From positions 1 to 61,920 of the forward strand of contig CAIVEW010000112.1 of NCBI GenBank assembly GCA_903905065.1: DNA of 61,920 nucleotides, written 5' to 3'. A model generated the notes under the pieces. That model was not told the DNA's origin. It saw only the letters and a program-made list of their open reading frames with translations, and made no database searches. Below, piece by piece: positions 28,984 to 39,667 of this stretch. How positions within the stretch are numbered: position 1 is the first letter of the stretch; each line of letters begins with the position of its first letter. A program made the position numbers and the translations under genes. The DNA comes from an uncultured Bacteroidota bacterium (GTDB lineage: Bacteria; Bacteroidota; Bacteroidia; Chitinophagales; Chitinophagaceae).

Positions 28984-30053
28984 AACAACCGCTCTACATA
29001 CTGTCTGCCTGTTCCATATCACCCCAGCATACTTATGATGTTGAACACTTTCTTGATCCTATTGTCAGCAGCGATGATAACAAGCTGTACGTAACCAACC
29101 CCGACTACGCGAAGTACATATCACCGGTTGCCATAAGGCGCATGAGCCGGATGCTGAAAATGGGTATTACTGCGGGCATGCACAGCCTTGAAGTGGCCGG
29201 TGTCAAAACACCTGATGCGATCATTATAGGCACTGCGCGCGGCAGTGTGACAGACATGGAGAACTTCCTGAAAGACATGATCAACCTGAAAGAAGAAGCA
29301 CTCACTCCTACCGGCTTCATACAGTCCACCTACAACTCCGTGAACGGCTGGCTGGCCATGATGACCAAAAGCACCTGCTACAACCAGACCTATGTGCACC
29401 GCGGTTTCTCTCTGGAGCTTTGCCTGCTTGATGCACAAATGATGCTGGCAGAAGCAACTGAAAAACAATATTTACTTGCCGGTGGATTTGATGAGCTTAC
29501 CGAAGAATATTTTATCATCCGCGACAAAATAGACTATTACAAGGACGAGGCCATCAATAGCGGCAACCTGTTATCGCACTACAATACTAAGGGCTCCATA
29601 GGCGGCGAGGGCGCGCACTTTTTTACGCTTAGCAATGACCCCGCAAACGCGGCATGTGCCATACACAGTTTGCGAATGCTGCAGAAGCCTACCAGCCAGG
29701 AACTGCAGCAAGCGATAGCAACCATGCTGGAACAGAACGGTCTCACCAACGATGATCTGGACGTAATGATGTGTGGCATGAATGGTGATTCCCGGAACAG
29801 ATTCCTGATAGATCCGCTCATTGCCGGCTGCTCTCCAAACACCACCATCGCAAGCTTCAAACAATTCTCCGGCGAATACGACACGGCCTCAGGTTTTGGC
29901 CTTTGGCTGGTAAATCACCTATTCACCTGGAAGGCGATCCCTTCTGCCGTAATCTACCAACAAGGTTCTTCAAACTCGATAAAGAATGTGCTGCTCTGTA
30001 ATGTTACTATTGCGTGCAACGTGACGCTGATGCTGGTGACGAAGGTTGTATAA
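28980..30053 (+). CDS. Ketosynthase-like protein lacking the catalytic triad (chain-length-factor type)
   Basis: 357 residues of ketosynthase fold, shorter than its partner. The nucleophile region reads TYVHRGFSLEL where active enzymes have TACxxG, so Val139 takes the Cys place. The first His motif reads MMCGMNGDS instead of NAHGT, and the second reads FSGEYDTASGFG instead of FTGHT. All three catalytic residues are thus lost, as in chain-length factors (KS-beta) of type II polyketide synthases, which shape the pocket of a heterodimer with an active ketosynthase. The 4-nt overlap with that active gene supports pairing. Product unknown. Confidence 0.75.
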   Translation: MKQPLYILSACSISPQHTYDVEHFLDPIVSSDDNKLYVTNPDYAKYISPVAIRRMSRMLKMGITAGMHSLEVAGVKTPDAIIIGTARGSVTDMENFLKDMINLKEEALTPTGFIQSTYNSVNGWLAMMTKSTCYNQTYVHRGFSLELCLLDAQMMLAEATEKQYLLAGGFDELTEEYFIIRDKIDYYKDEAINSGNLLSHYNTKGSIGGEGAHFFTLSNDPANAACAIHSLRMLQKPTSQELQQAIATMLEQNGLTNDDLDVMMCGMNGDSRNRFLIDPLIAGCSPNTTIASFKQFSGEYDTASGFGLWLVNHLFTWKAIPSAVIYQQGSSNSIKNVLLCNVTIACNVTLMLVTKVV

Positions 30054-30162
30054 GTTATATTATATACTAGCTGCAAACTGGTCAAACTATTCGGGAACCC
30101 GGTTGCTCCGCTAATTGCCTGGCCACAGACATTTGCCGTAAAGAAATAACAATGCCGACACC

Positions 30163-31140
30163 CTACTTCTCCAAACTAAACAAACTGTCCACAAACTCCT
30201 CCTTGTTGAATATCTGGAGGTCTTCCATCTTTTCGCCTACGCCGATGTATTTTACGGGGATCTTGAATTGATTGGCTATGGCTAGGACTACGCCACCTTT
30301 GGCAGTGCCGTCTAGCTTGGTGATGGCTATGGCGGTTACATCAGTAGCGGCGGTGAAGTGTTTGGCCTGCTCTATGGCGTTCTGGCCGGTGCTGCCATCC
30401 AGTACCAGCAGCACTTCGTGTGGGGCGTCGGGCATTTTTTTCTTTATTACGCGGTGTATCTTGCCCAGTTCGTCCATCAGGTAGGCTTTGTTGTGCAGCC
30501 TGCCTGCGGTGTCTATGATGACCACATCTGCCTCGCGGGCCATACCGCTTTGCACAGTATCAAAAGCCACTGAGCTGGGGTCGCTGCCCATTTCTTTTTT
30601 TACTATGGGCACCCCTACCCGCTCGCTCCATATGGTGAGCTGATCTACGGCTGCGGCGCGGAAGGTATCTGCGGCACCCAACACCACGCTCTTGCCCGCT
30701 TTCTTGAAGTTATAAGCCAGCTTACCTATGGTGGTCGTCTTACCTACACCGTTTACCCCTACGACGAGGATAACGTAAGGCTTCTTACCAGCAGGTACAT
30801 CAAAGGTAGCAAACTCATTGGAGGGAGCGTTGGTGAGCATGCTCATGATCTCTTCCTGCAATATGCGGTTGAGCTGCGAGGTACCAACGTACTTATCTTT
30901 TGCTACGCGGGCCTCTATGCGGTCTATTATGGCTACTGTTGTGTCTACACCTACGTCTGCGCCAACGAGTGCATCTTCCACGCTGTCCAGCACTTCTTCG
31001 TCCACCTTGTCCTTGCCTGCAATGGCTTTGGTGAGCTTGGAAAAAAATCCTTCCTTGGTTTTCTTTAGCCCTTCGTCAAGCGTTTCCTTTTGTTCCTGCT
31101 GCTCTTTATTGCGTTTAAAGATCTTATCAAATAAGCCCAT
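30163..31140 (-). CDS. ftsY: Signal recognition particle receptor FtsY
   Basis: 325 residues with the N and G domains and a short charged N-terminus (FKRNKEQQEQKETLDEGLKK) in place of the long acidic A domain. GTPase motifs: GVNGVGKTTTIGKLAYNF (P-loop, in parts), DTFRAAAVDQL, DTAGRLHNKAYLMDEL, TKLDGTAKGG, and the C-terminal IGVGEKMEDLQIF. It docks the SRP-ribosome complex at the membrane so that membrane proteins are inserted cotranslationally. The next gene on the same strand ends 57 bp upstream. Confidence 0.97.
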   Translation of the reverse strand: MGLFDKIFKRNKEQQEQKETLDEGLKKTKEGFFSKLTKAIAGKDKVDEEVLDSVEDALVGADVGVDTTVAIIDRIEARVAKDKYVGTSQLNRILQEEIMSMLTNAPSNEFATFDVPAGKKPYVILVVGVNGVGKTTTIGKLAYNFKKAGKSVVLGAADTFRAAAVDQLTIWSERVGVPIVKKEMGSDPSSVAFDTVQSGMAREADVVIIDTAGRLHNKAYLMDELGKIHRVIKKKMPDAPHEVLLVLDGSTGQNAIEQAKHFTAATDVTAIAITKLDGTAKGGVVLAIANQFKIPVKYIGVGEKMEDLQIFNKEEFVDSLFSLEK

Positions 31141-31196
31141 GATGTATTGCTGTTTTTCTCACTTATTCCGGGGCGGTCACCGCTCTCTGCCGGAGT

Positions 31197-33569
31197 TTAT
31201 TTATGTACGGGTATATGGTGCAGCGCATCAGCGATACATACATAACCACTGGCAGTTTTTTTGAAACAGCCTTTGTTTGCCTGCATTAGTATCACGGCAT
31301 AATCTTTCGCCTGGTGTTCGTACACATTACCAACACTCGGGAATTTCTGCATGATCATGGCTGTCAATTCCGACAAGAACATATTTTTAATGCCGAACTG
31401 GTTGAGGTCATTTACTTCGCTTTCACTAAGCTCACCGTTTGGCCTGGGATTCAATTCCTTGCCACGAGGCTCCGCCACTTGTTCTGTTTCAGCCGGTTTC
31501 GTAGTTTCTTTTGCTACTTTGGGTTTTCTTGTGTTCAGATCAATAGGCTCCCTGGCAGGTTTTTCTGCAGGTTTTTCAACGGGTTTTTCTTCAGCCTTTG
31601 CGGGAGCAGGCTCAGGCGGTGGTGGTGTGGCCGTTGCTTCCGCAGGCTTCGGACTTTCTGCTGAAGCCGCGGTGGCAGTATTAGCCGCGCTGTCGTGAGA
31701 CAATGGCATGCTGAGGCTATCAGTAGTACTGGCAGCCCATGTTTCCGTTTGCTTAGAACTGTGTTTCTTATACATATATGCGGCTCCGGCCCCGCCTATC
31801 ACTAATATCAGCACAAGACCAATGATCACCCCTTTCTTTTTATAAAATGGTGTTGGTTCCTCGTCCATTTCGTCGACTGCCGACTCTTTCTTCGCAGAAT
31901 AATACGGTGGTGCCTGGGCTACGGGCGCTGCAGGTTTTGGTGCTGGTTGAGGTTTCGGCTCTGGCTTTGGCGGCACTGGAGCCTGCGCTGGCTTCGGTGG
32001 AACCGGGGCGGGCTTCGGAGTGGGCGCTGGCGCTGGCTTTGGCACTACAGGTGGTGGCGGCGCGGGCGCAGGCTTTGGAGCGGGCGCTGGTTCCGGCTTG
32101 GGCACTACAGGTGGTGGCGGTGCGGGCGCAGGCTTTGGAGCGGGCGTTGGTTCCGGCGTGGACACTATGGGTGGTGGCGGTGCAGGCGCAGGCTTTGGAG
32201 TGGGCGCTGGTTCCGGCTCGGGCACTACGGGTTGTGGCGGTGCAGGCGCAGGCTTTGGAGCTGGTGCAGGTTCCGGCTTGGGTACCACAGGTGGCGGTAC
32301 AGGCGCAGGCTTTGGAGCTGGTGCAGGTTCCGGCTTAGGCACCACAGGTGGTGGTGGTGCAGGCGCAGGTTCCGGTCTTGGCGCCACAGGTGGTGCAAGG
32401 TTAGGCGTTGGCCTTGGCGCGGGCTCCGGCTTAGGCTCTGCAGGAGGTACCACAGCAGGCTCCGGCTTGGGAGCTATAGGTGGTTCCGGTAGTGGAGTAG
32501 GCTCTGGTTTTTGTATGGGTACTGGCTCCGCTGCGGGTACAGGCTTTGGCGCGGGTGCCGGCACCGGTTCAGCCGCAGGTTTCGGTACCGGTGCTGGCTC
32601 AGGAACTGCAACTGGCGCCGGTGCCGCTGGTACGGGACCGGCACTTTCCGCGACCGCCGGTTTACCTTTCGCCAACAGGCTGTCCAGCTTATCGCGCATT
32701 TGTTTTGAATAGTCAATGAGCTTGTCATATTCATCCACCATCTTCTGCAGTTCCTCGCGGTTCGCCTGGTCCAGCGGAACGGTCGTGCTTTCTGCAGGTA
32801 ACAGGGGTGCTGAAGGTGGAACCGCCTGCACCGGCTTTTCCGGTAGCGGTGCAGCTTTTGGCATACTGGGTAGCATTTCCGGGGGCTTAGGCCCACCATC
32901 ACGGTAGCTGGTGAAGTCATCCCATTCAATCACTTTTATAGCAGCTTTCTTGTTTACGTAGTGCGATATTTTATCACTGAAAGAGAAGTACAGCGTCTCA
33001 GCGTCTTTATAACTCTTCAGCGCTTCGTCAAAAAAACGAACCACCTGTGGTGTGTTATCCACACTGCCCGGATGAATGAAAAACTTCTTTTGCGGATTTA
33101 TTTTGGTGCTGTAATAAGGCGTATTTTCAATCGTTTTCGTGTTGAATTTCACCGTCTGAAACTGCGCCGGCTCTTTTACATTAAGGTTCACCGCCTGCCT
33201 TACCTGGATGGTATTATTGCTCAGGTTCTGCGCATTGTTGACTATATCATCGTGCAGCTCCCTGAGTAATTTATAGATAGTGTTAGGGTCCACATATACC
33301 TGCTGCAACACAATCGCCGAGCCAATAAAAGTGCCGTTCCTGTTAGCATTCATTTCCCGTGCATGTGCGTACAGGCAAAAGGCAATGGAATACACACCAT
33401 TTACAAATTCTCTCTTAACGCTATATAGCTCTGTTCCGGGGAAAAGTGCGATCTCTTCGTTATCAAGGTCAAGACTTTTGCTAAATTCAACATCGAAACT
33501 GAATGCCTGTTGAAAACCATAAGGTTGACCAAAAGTCCCAAATACACCAAGTCCTAGCAGGTTCTCCAT
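31197..33569 (-). CDS. Large proline-rich protein with one membrane helix
   Basis: 790 residues, four parts. Residues 1-230: a globular alpha/beta domain starting [19 protein letters not shown], with [11 protein letters not shown] and a Tyr-rich [11 protein letters not shown] region. Residues 268-303: a charged coiled coil ([18 protein letters not shown]). Residues 305-555: about 250 residues of Pro/Ala/Lys/Glu repeats ([19 protein letters not shown]). Residues 580-599: a transmembrane helix ([20 protein letters not shown]). A second Pro/Glu linker and a C-terminal domain (716-790, with [20 protein letters not shown]) follow. No signal peptide, so the N-domain is probably cytoplasmic and the C-domain outside. 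The Pro-rich linker suggests a spanning role. The family is not recognised. Confidence 0.6.
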   Translation of the reverse strand: MENLLGLGVFGTFGQPYGFQQAFSFDVEFSKSLDLDNEEIALFPGTELYSVKREFVNGVYSIAFCLYAHAREMNANRNGTFIGSAIVLQQVYVDPNTIYKLLRELHDDIVNNAQNLSNNTIQVRQAVNLNVKEPAQFQTVKFNTKTIENTPYYSTKINPQKKFFIHPGSVDNTPQVVRFFDEALKSYKDAETLYFSFSDKISHYVNKKAAIKVIEWDDFTSYRDGGPKPPEMLPSMPKAAPLPEKPVQAVPPSAPLLPAESTTVPLDQANREELQKMVDEYDKLIDYSKQMRDKLDSLLAKGKPAVAESAGPVPAAPAPVAVPEPAPVPKPAAEPVPAPAPKPVPAAEPVPIQKPEPTPLPEPPIAPKPEPAVVPPAEPKPEPAPRPTPNLAPPVAPRPEPAPAPPPPVVPKPEPAPAPKPAPVPPPVVPKPEPAPAPKPAPAPPQPVVPEPEPAPTPKPAPAPPPPIVSTPEPTPAPKPAPAPPPPVVPKPEPAPAPKPAPAPPPPVVPKPAPAPTPKPAPVPPKPAQAPVPPKPEPKPQPAPKPAAPVAQAPPYYSAKKESAVDEMDEEPTPFYKKKGVIIGLVLILVIGGAGAAYMYKKHSSKQTETWAASTTDSLSMPLSHDSAANTATAASAESPKPAEATATPPPPEPAPAKAEEKPVEKPAEKPAREPIDLNTRKPKVAKETTKPAETEQVAEPRGKELNPRPNGELSESEVNDLNQFGIKNMFLSELTAMIMQKFPSVGNVYEHQAKDYAVILMQANKGCFKKTASGYVCIADALHHIPVHK
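31920..32640. repeat. Degenerate GC-rich tandem repeats coding the Pro-Ala linker
   Basis: Units of roughly 60 bp (for example GGCTTTGGAGCGGGCGCTGG followed by TTCCGGCTTGGGCACTACAG) recur about ten times. Plus-strand frames here give Gly-rich or Trp/Arg-rich products and are artefacts of the repeats. Confidence 0.75.
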
Positions 33570-33764
33570 GTTTAATTCTCTTTAATCTCTAAAAGTATAT
33601 TGAGTTTTTGATTTTTGCAACTGGTTTTGATGCCAGACTTTAAAGGTCGGCTATTTTATGGTATGGTTGCAACAATTGAGATACAATTCGGAGGGTATAG
33701 GCCCGCCGGTGCGATAGGCCATGCTGTTACATAATAACAAAAAGATAATTTGGATCGGCGGATG

Positions 33765-36700
33765 TTATTCATAGACCAATTTAGCAGTATATCGCTGGCC
33801 ACCAATATCTATACGGACAAAATAAATACCTTTTGCATGATTTGATGTTTGAAAAGTAGTTGCGTTATTCCATTGCGCTGCGGTGGCAGTCGATGAATAA
33901 TTGCTTCTGCCTGATGCATCGAAGATATCCACACGCATCACCGTTCCGGCATCCGCGTGCCACAGAATGGTAAAATTGCCATCGTAGTTGGGATTAGGGA
34001 AGATGTTTACCACCGAGTTCCCGTTATCCCATGTTATCGTCCGGATGGGCAAAACAATAGTGGTGCCGTTCTGCAGAACCGCCGTTAGGCGATAATGTAC
34101 CTGCGCACCATCAGCTATAACCCGGGTTGGTTGATCCGTGAAATCATATTGCTGGCCGTAGTGATTTAATGCGGGCACATCATCGATAGTGGCATAAGAA
34201 TTATTTTCTATGGCACGCTCCAGAACGTAATGATTTACGGCGCCGTCTATGTATGACGTCCAGCCTACTAAGGCGCTGCGATGGCCAATAGGCTCAGCAT
34301 ACAGTGTTACCAGGTTATTTGCAGAGTCAGCATTCGTAACCTTGCGGACCGGAGACGAAAAAACAGTGGTGCTGCCAATCATTGTCCATTGCAGCCGGTA
34401 GTATAGCGCACCGGAGTCAGGAATAGTGACTACATCGTTGTATGAATACTCACCGGGGTTAGCATGCACGGCCGGCGTGTCCAGGATTGTGGTAAAATTT
34501 ATACTGTCCTGCGAGCGCTGCAGTGTGTATCTGTTCGTTGCCGTATCTATCAAAGAATACCAATAGGTAGAAACCTGCCCGCCATTTTTGAAGGCGATAA
34601 AATTCAAATAGTCCGTGCCTGCGGGGAAATTGCCGGTAGGGCCGCCATCATTGAACCAGTATTCGGAAAAAGGTTTTGATGTGATCTCTGCATAATAGCC
34701 TTTATCATACGGCACCCATTTTACCGAGCGGTAAGGATAGTAAGTGAACACACCACCGGTATCGTCAGCCAATGAGCCGTTTTCCGCATTTTGGTTGTTA
34801 TTTTCGTATTGAGTGATGCCCAACGCATAGGCATCCTGTATGCGAGTGCAAGATGGACAAGTAGTGTCGTTCAGCACATTTACGACCTCACTATCCAGGA
34901 GATACAGACGGATACCAGCGCTGTCTGCCGCGGGCTGTGCGGTCTTAATGGTATAACTTCGGGGAAAAGTATATTGTGTAGCTCCAGGGTTGCTGATGGT
35001 ATCATGTGCGTAGAGCGTCACAGCCGCATCATTTATGCTCTCATTAAGTGGATTCACAGAAGCCAGCAGTTTATTGTTTAACAAATAATCTGACCAAACA
35101 TTGGCGTTCAAATTCTGTGTAATAGTTGCCGTGCTAGTGGCAGGAAGTATTGGATAATAGAGGTCGTAAATGTGAATATCATCCAACGCGATACCTTCAA
35201 ACGTGGCACCCGGATCAGAAGCAAGCACAAAACGAAAATGTATCGTTTGCCCGATGGGCGGCTGTGGCAAAGGAATAGAGGCTACATGCCAGCGGGTAAA
35301 CCCTTCTGTGTTCCATACATCGAAGGTGGAGTCGTACCAGTTAGTGCCTTGCCCTGAAGCGCCCAGTTTTGTCCACTGCACCCCATCGAATGTGTATTCT
35401 ATATAACCTTTATCGCAAAGCGTGGCACCGCAATTTTCTATGTCCATGGCGGCGCTGAAGCTGAGCATAGGGTTAACCAATTGAGAAATATCGAAGCAAG
35501 GAGAATAGAGATAAGATGTTTCGAGGTTGTTGTAATTGCCAGTGAGATTGGTTTTCCAAACTTTTGTCCCGCTCGCAGCTCTATGAATTTTTGGAGCGGC
35601 TGGAGTGCCATACTGCCATGAATTTTTAATGCCTGTGCTGAAATAACCGCCATCGCCAGATTCAAAGTTTTCCAGGTAAGGGAAATTGCTGATTATATTA
35701 CTGTTGCGGAAGGTGTAATTAAGGATGCTGTCATTTGGGTTGTAACTGTCTCCAGCTTCGTTTATCCATACATTGAGCACGTGGGTCGACCCAGGTGAAA
35801 TATCCAGTTGCTGCGTAAAAGTAAAATTGACTGTATCCTTGGCAGGTATTGAGTTTATTGTTCCTGTAAATACAGCGCCGCCGTCCATGCTATAAAAGAG
35901 TTGCACATTATTCAGCGGATAATTAACGCCATTGTTTACCTGCACAGCAAGCGGTGCCAATGAAGGCAGGCCGCAGTTATTGGCGAGCGGTGTAATTATT
36001 TTCACCAGCCCCACGTCATTAGTGACAGTATACAATCTGAAGTTGTCAAACGTCATGCCGTTGCCATAATCAGGTGCCGCAATAAGGGACGTATCACTTT
36101 GCCCAAAAGATATCTGCGTACTTGTAGAGAAATCATGCCCAGTATGCCGTAACAAATCGGTGAGCGATAAGGACTGCACATGGGTCACCGAACCAGGATA
36201 AACAGAAAGATCGTATGCATAAAATGGCGACCAAGACGCGGCATCACTTCCCCGCGCCGTTACCATGTTGCCGGTTGCTGATTTCGGAGTACCATGAAGC
36301 CTGTAGTCGAAATCAACCCTTATCTCCGATGTCGCAGTATCATAAGCGGCAAGATTAAAGGTGCCTACCAAAGTATTGTGGCTGCCATTCAGTAGGTTTT
36401 GGTTTTCGTCCATACTTATTGACCGGGTTCCCGTTATAGTTACGTCGTCATCAACAAAAGACCGAATTCTTCCCGAATCATCGGCATTGAAGTAATCCCA
36501 ATGGCCATTTGGTGAAACACCAATGGAGTCATGGTTCACCGAAAACTTCGGCATGTTTTCAAATCCATCTGTAAAGGGAGTCGCCAGGTTCAATGTGTCA
36601 TTCGGGATACTGATCACTGTAAATGAAGTGGTATCGTTACCGGGCTGGGGATCGATAAGGTCCAGATTGTGGACGGCTACGACGATATGATATACACCGG

Positions 36701-39419
36701 TATCTGCTAGCGACAAGCCCGGAACTCCAATAGTAACAACACCATTTGCGGGAATCGTCCCAGGGTTCGCGACCGTTTGCCATGCCCCTGAATTTACCTG
36801 GTACGATATGGTATAGTTAGTACAACTCGCCGTATACATATCTCTTATGTTCACGAGCATGGCAATAGAGGCCCCAAGTTGGGTACTGGTATACATTCTA
36901 CCGCTTGCAGGCGCGAGTATACCGGTTATCGCCAGGTCTCCCGAAGAAACCGGATTCGCACAATTCCCCGAATTTGCCAATGCGATGACCGCAACACTGC
37001 GATATCCCCGGATACCGTTTAGCACCGGCTGAACGGCAACGTAAGAGTTCTCCGTCAGGGACATGTTACCGAATGAATAGGTGGTGTCCGCGGCGGCCAC
37101 AGAATCAACAACCTGCATGTAGAACCCGCTTTTTTTCAGCAATAAATACTTCGTGGCATTCGTCACGGGAGACCAGTGTATGTTCACATATCCGGGACAC
37201 TGCGAGCTATCCAATGCAGCAATAGGCTGCCCATTGATAGCAAACCTGCCGGACATAACAACATCTGACGTTCCGTTTCTTGTCACGCGCACCAGGCAGT
37301 TTCCTGAGTTATAGCCAATAGGGTTAAAATCGCAATGCCGGACATCGGGAGGAACCGTATTTGAAATAGGAAGCCAACTTGCGCCATTGTCAGGAGAAAA
37401 CTCAACCGTAAATGTATTGCCATCGGTAACGGCATCCCAGAAAATGCGGATACTATCCACATTCGATAATTGCTCTGCTCCTATGGGGTAAGTAAGGTGT
37501 ATGCCTGCAGGAATAATATCGTAGGCTATAACATATTGTTGCGGCCCCTGCGGGATGTTAAAACCTTTCACATTGATTGTGTACGTACCTGCAAGCGGAT
37601 TAGTTATAACCACCTGTTCTGCATTGTTGATATGGTCGGCCTGCTCCGTAGCATTGTTGTTCACATTTGCAGGAGTCGGGTCGAGCACCAGCGGCAGGTG
37701 CTGGCCAGATGAAGGGTCGGTTACTGTCAGATCCAGGTCGTTGACCAGCGCTACTGCGGCAGAGGGACTAGCGGGAACGTCGTTCCAGTACAGCATTATT
37801 TTTACCTGGCCGGTATTCGCGGGAATAGTTATGTTAGCTGTTTGGGTCTCGTTGTTAAATATTGTACTGGTAACATAATGTCCTCCGTCCAGGATCTGCA
37901 GCGATCGGTAGAGGTCCATAGCGCCAAAGCCGTAGCTATAGTCGGGCCCGGGGTTTCCAAGATCCATGGCGCCATCGAGTAAAATCGCCTTTAAGACATC
38001 GGCTCGTGGCTGGGCACCCGAGTTCAGTTGTTTGTAGCGTTGTGTGAGTGCCGCAAGACCACTGGTCACCTGCGGTGCAGCCATACTTGTTCCTGCCGAC
38101 CATTCATATTGGTCTACGCCGATGCAAGAGTACGCACCTAGTCCAATAGCGATAATATCCGGCTTCAGGCGGCCATCTTTTACCGGACCACGCGACTCAT
38201 CCGACGCCTGGTCAAAAAAGTCGGTCATACTGCCTACATCTATTGAATTTTTGGCCGGCTGATAACCGCCGCCTACGGTAGCAAAGCCGGCAGGATAAAC
38301 ACCACAGGTCAAATATCCATCGTTGCCGGATGCGAACACATGTTGCACCTGGGGATACTCAATGGCAAGCGTATCTAATAATTGCGCATAGGCATCATAG
38401 GTTCCGGCATAACTGCAATCACCTGCTATCACCTCGTATGAGTTGTTAGTGAGCGTCATATTGTAATCATGGAGCATCGCCCCTGTTGCGGGCAGGATCA
38501 GATCGAACAAATGATCTACCAAAAGCACGTGGGGCGTGATGATCGTAGCCAACGGATCAATATTCGCAGCACTGCCAACTACGCCATTTACAAATTCGCC
38601 ATGGTGCAGATCTGGCGCAGGGTTGAAATTGGTGATGCGGTCTTTGAGGTCGGCATGATAAATACCCGAGGACTCATCACCAACTCCTACTGTAACACTG
38701 TCGCCCAGCAAACCATATCCACCATATAGCACAGACCCGCGCGCAATATTGCCCTTTACGGCAGGCATCGATTGCAGGTCGAGCGGCACCATTTTCGTTA
38801 GCGGGCTGATGTATCGTACACCATACCATTCTGCCAAGGCGCTCAACTTATTCGCCGCGATTGTGATCTTGTATGATCCGTATCTTTCCAGTGGCCCGGT
38901 TTCTATCTGCCCTCCCATTACCGATATAAACTGTTTTATATCCTGTCCGCTTATACCGGGGCAAAAAGAGACAAGCGCTTTAACCGTTGTTGACTTTCCA
39001 TTTACCTGTTTCCAGATAACGTCATCTGCCTTCCATTCCGGCCTTGTGTTAACAATACTATGTACTGGAATTGCGAGGACATTCTCATTATTTAAAGGAA
39101 ACTGTGCAAGTGCGTAGTACGTATTTTCTGGCACATACTCAAATAGTGTGATGCCATTGGCGCGCAATTCTTCCTTCTGCTTTTCGGTAATGCCATCTGC
39201 AAAGTGTATCAGCACCTGCACCGGTTCTTTTGCCGCAGGAATGTGCGCCATACTATCCAGCCAGAAACGGGCGTTGGGAGCAAGGCTGATAGTTCCGGTC
39301 TTTAACCGAACAACATGCATATTGTTGCGTTCTTGCGCGGCGAGGTGTCCCAATAACGAAAGGAAAGAGATCGTCAGAAAAGAAAAGAATAAACAATAGT
39401 AAGGTTTGGCATTTCTCAT
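33765..39419 (-). CDS. Giant S8 (subtilisin-family) protease exported by T9SS
   Basis: 1884 residues. Signal peptide 1-28; propeptide-like part to about 230; S8 domain with Asp248 (VGVGDESSG), His273 (HHGEFVNGV, where most subtilases have HGTHVAG), oxyanion Asn366 (ASGND) and Ser445 (GTSMAAPQ). Then follow a jelly-roll domain (about 520-620), several Ig/fibronectin-like and MAM-like beta domains, and a C-terminal sorting domain starting NIFPNPNYDGNF and ending YTAKLVYE. The latter marks it for type IX secretion and attachment to, or release from, the cell surface. It probably degrades external proteins. Transcribed divergently from the TPR membrane protein gene. Confidence 0.88.
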   Translation of the reverse strand: MRNAKPYYCLFFSFLTISFLSLLGHLAAQERNNMHVVRLKTGTISLAPNARFWLDSMAHIPAAKEPVQVLIHFADGITEKQKEELRANGITLFEYVPENTYYALAQFPLNNENVLAIPVHSIVNTRPEWKADDVIWKQVNGKSTTVKALVSFCPGISGQDIKQFISVMGGQIETGPLERYGSYKITIAANKLSALAEWYGVRYISPLTKMVPLDLQSMPAVKGNIARGSVLYGGYGLLGDSVTVGVGDESSGIYHADLKDRITNFNPAPDLHHGEFVNGVVGSAANIDPLATIITPHVLLVDHLFDLILPATGAMLHDYNMTLTNNSYEVIAGDCSYAGTYDAYAQLLDTLAIEYPQVQHVFASGNDGYLTCGVYPAGFATVGGGYQPAKNSIDVGSMTDFFDQASDESRGPVKDGRLKPDIIAIGLGAYSCIGVDQYEWSAGTSMAAPQVTSGLAALTQRYKQLNSGAQPRADVLKAILLDGAMDLGNPGPDYSYGFGAMDLYRSLQILDGGHYVTSTIFNNETQTANITIPANTGQVKIMLYWNDVPASPSAAVALVNDLDLTVTDPSSGQHLPLVLDPTPANVNNNATEQADHINNAEQVVITNPLAGTYTINVKGFNIPQGPQQYVIAYDIIPAGIHLTYPIGAEQLSNVDSIRIFWDAVTDGNTFTVEFSPDNGASWLPISNTVPPDVRHCDFNPIGYNSGNCLVRVTRNGTSDVVMSGRFAINGQPIAALDSSQCPGYVNIHWSPVTNATKYLLLKKSGFYMQVVDSVAAADTTYSFGNMSLTENSYVAVQPVLNGIRGYRSVAVIALANSGNCANPVSSGDLAITGILAPASGRMYTSTQLGASIAMLVNIRDMYTASCTNYTISYQVNSGAWQTVANPGTIPANGVVTIGVPGLSLADTGVYHIVVAVHNLDLIDPQPGNDTTSFTVISIPNDTLNLATPFTDGFENMPKFSVNHDSIGVSPNGHWDYFNADDSGRIRSFVDDDVTITGTRSISMDENQNLLNGSHNTLVGTFNLAAYDTATSEIRVDFDYRLHGTPKSATGNMVTARGSDAASWSPFYAYDLSVYPGSVTHVQSLSLTDLLRHTGHDFSTSTQISFGQSDTSLIAAPDYGNGMTFDNFRLYTVTNDVGLVKIITPLANNCGLPSLAPLAVQVNNGVNYPLNNVQLFYSMDGGAVFTGTINSIPAKDTVNFTFTQQLDISPGSTHVLNVWINEAGDSYNPNDSILNYTFRNSNIISNFPYLENFESGDGGYFSTGIKNSWQYGTPAAPKIHRAASGTKVWKTNLTGNYNNLETSYLYSPCFDISQLVNPMLSFSAAMDIENCGATLCDKGYIEYTFDGVQWTKLGASGQGTNWYDSTFDVWNTEGFTRWHVASIPLPQPPIGQTIHFRFVLASDPGATFEGIALDDIHIYDLYYPILPATSTATITQNLNANVWSDYLLNNKLLASVNPLNESINDAAVTLYAHDTISNPGATQYTFPRSYTIKTAQPAADSAGIRLYLLDSEVVNVLNDTTCPSCTRIQDAYALGITQYENNNQNAENGSLADDTGGVFTYYPYRSVKWVPYDKGYYAEITSKPFSEYWFNDGGPTGNFPAGTDYLNFIAFKNGGQVSTYWYSLIDTATNRYTLQRSQDSINFTTILDTPAVHANPGEYSYNDVVTIPDSGALYYRLQWTMIGSTTVFSSPVRKVTNADSANNLVTLYAEPIGHRSALVGWTSYIDGAVNHYVLERAIENNSYATIDDVPALNHYGQQYDFTDQPTRVIADGAQVHYRLTAVLQNGTTIVLPIRTITWDNGNSVVNIFPNPNYDGNFTILWHADAGTVMRVDIFDASGRSNYSSTATAAQWNNATTFQTSNHAKGIYFVRIDIGGQRYTAKLVYE

Positions 39420-39608
39420 ATATTCATAACGCCAGGCAACTGCTTATTGTTGTCTCAATAAAACGCAGCACCAGTGGCAATTTAGCCATACAAGATACTG
39501 AAAAGAAGGTGAATAATCCGGAATCAGGAACCGGCATTTCGAAAACTTAATGCAAAGAATGGCTTTGCCCGATAAATTTTAAAAAACAGATTCTTATTCT
39601 ATTGCCAG

Positions 39609-39630
39609 GTGAATCTTGGTTCAGACAATT
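39609..39630. repeat. Dispersed GTGAATC/GTTCAGAC element, short copy 4
   Basis: GTGAATCTTGGTTCAGACAA; matches the 3' part of the copy at 1244-1337 (GTGAATCCCGGTTCAGAT). It lies in the leader of the TPR membrane protein gene. Confidence 0.45.
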
Positions 39631-39667
39631 TACTATCTTTAAAACCTCAAGAACTATAAACAAAGGC

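Noticed and set aside
31847-32712. Long plus-strand frames with Gly-rich and Trp/Arg-rich products
   Set aside because: They are antisense to the Pro-Ala repeat region of the large membrane protein; their regular composition is a by-product of the repeat.
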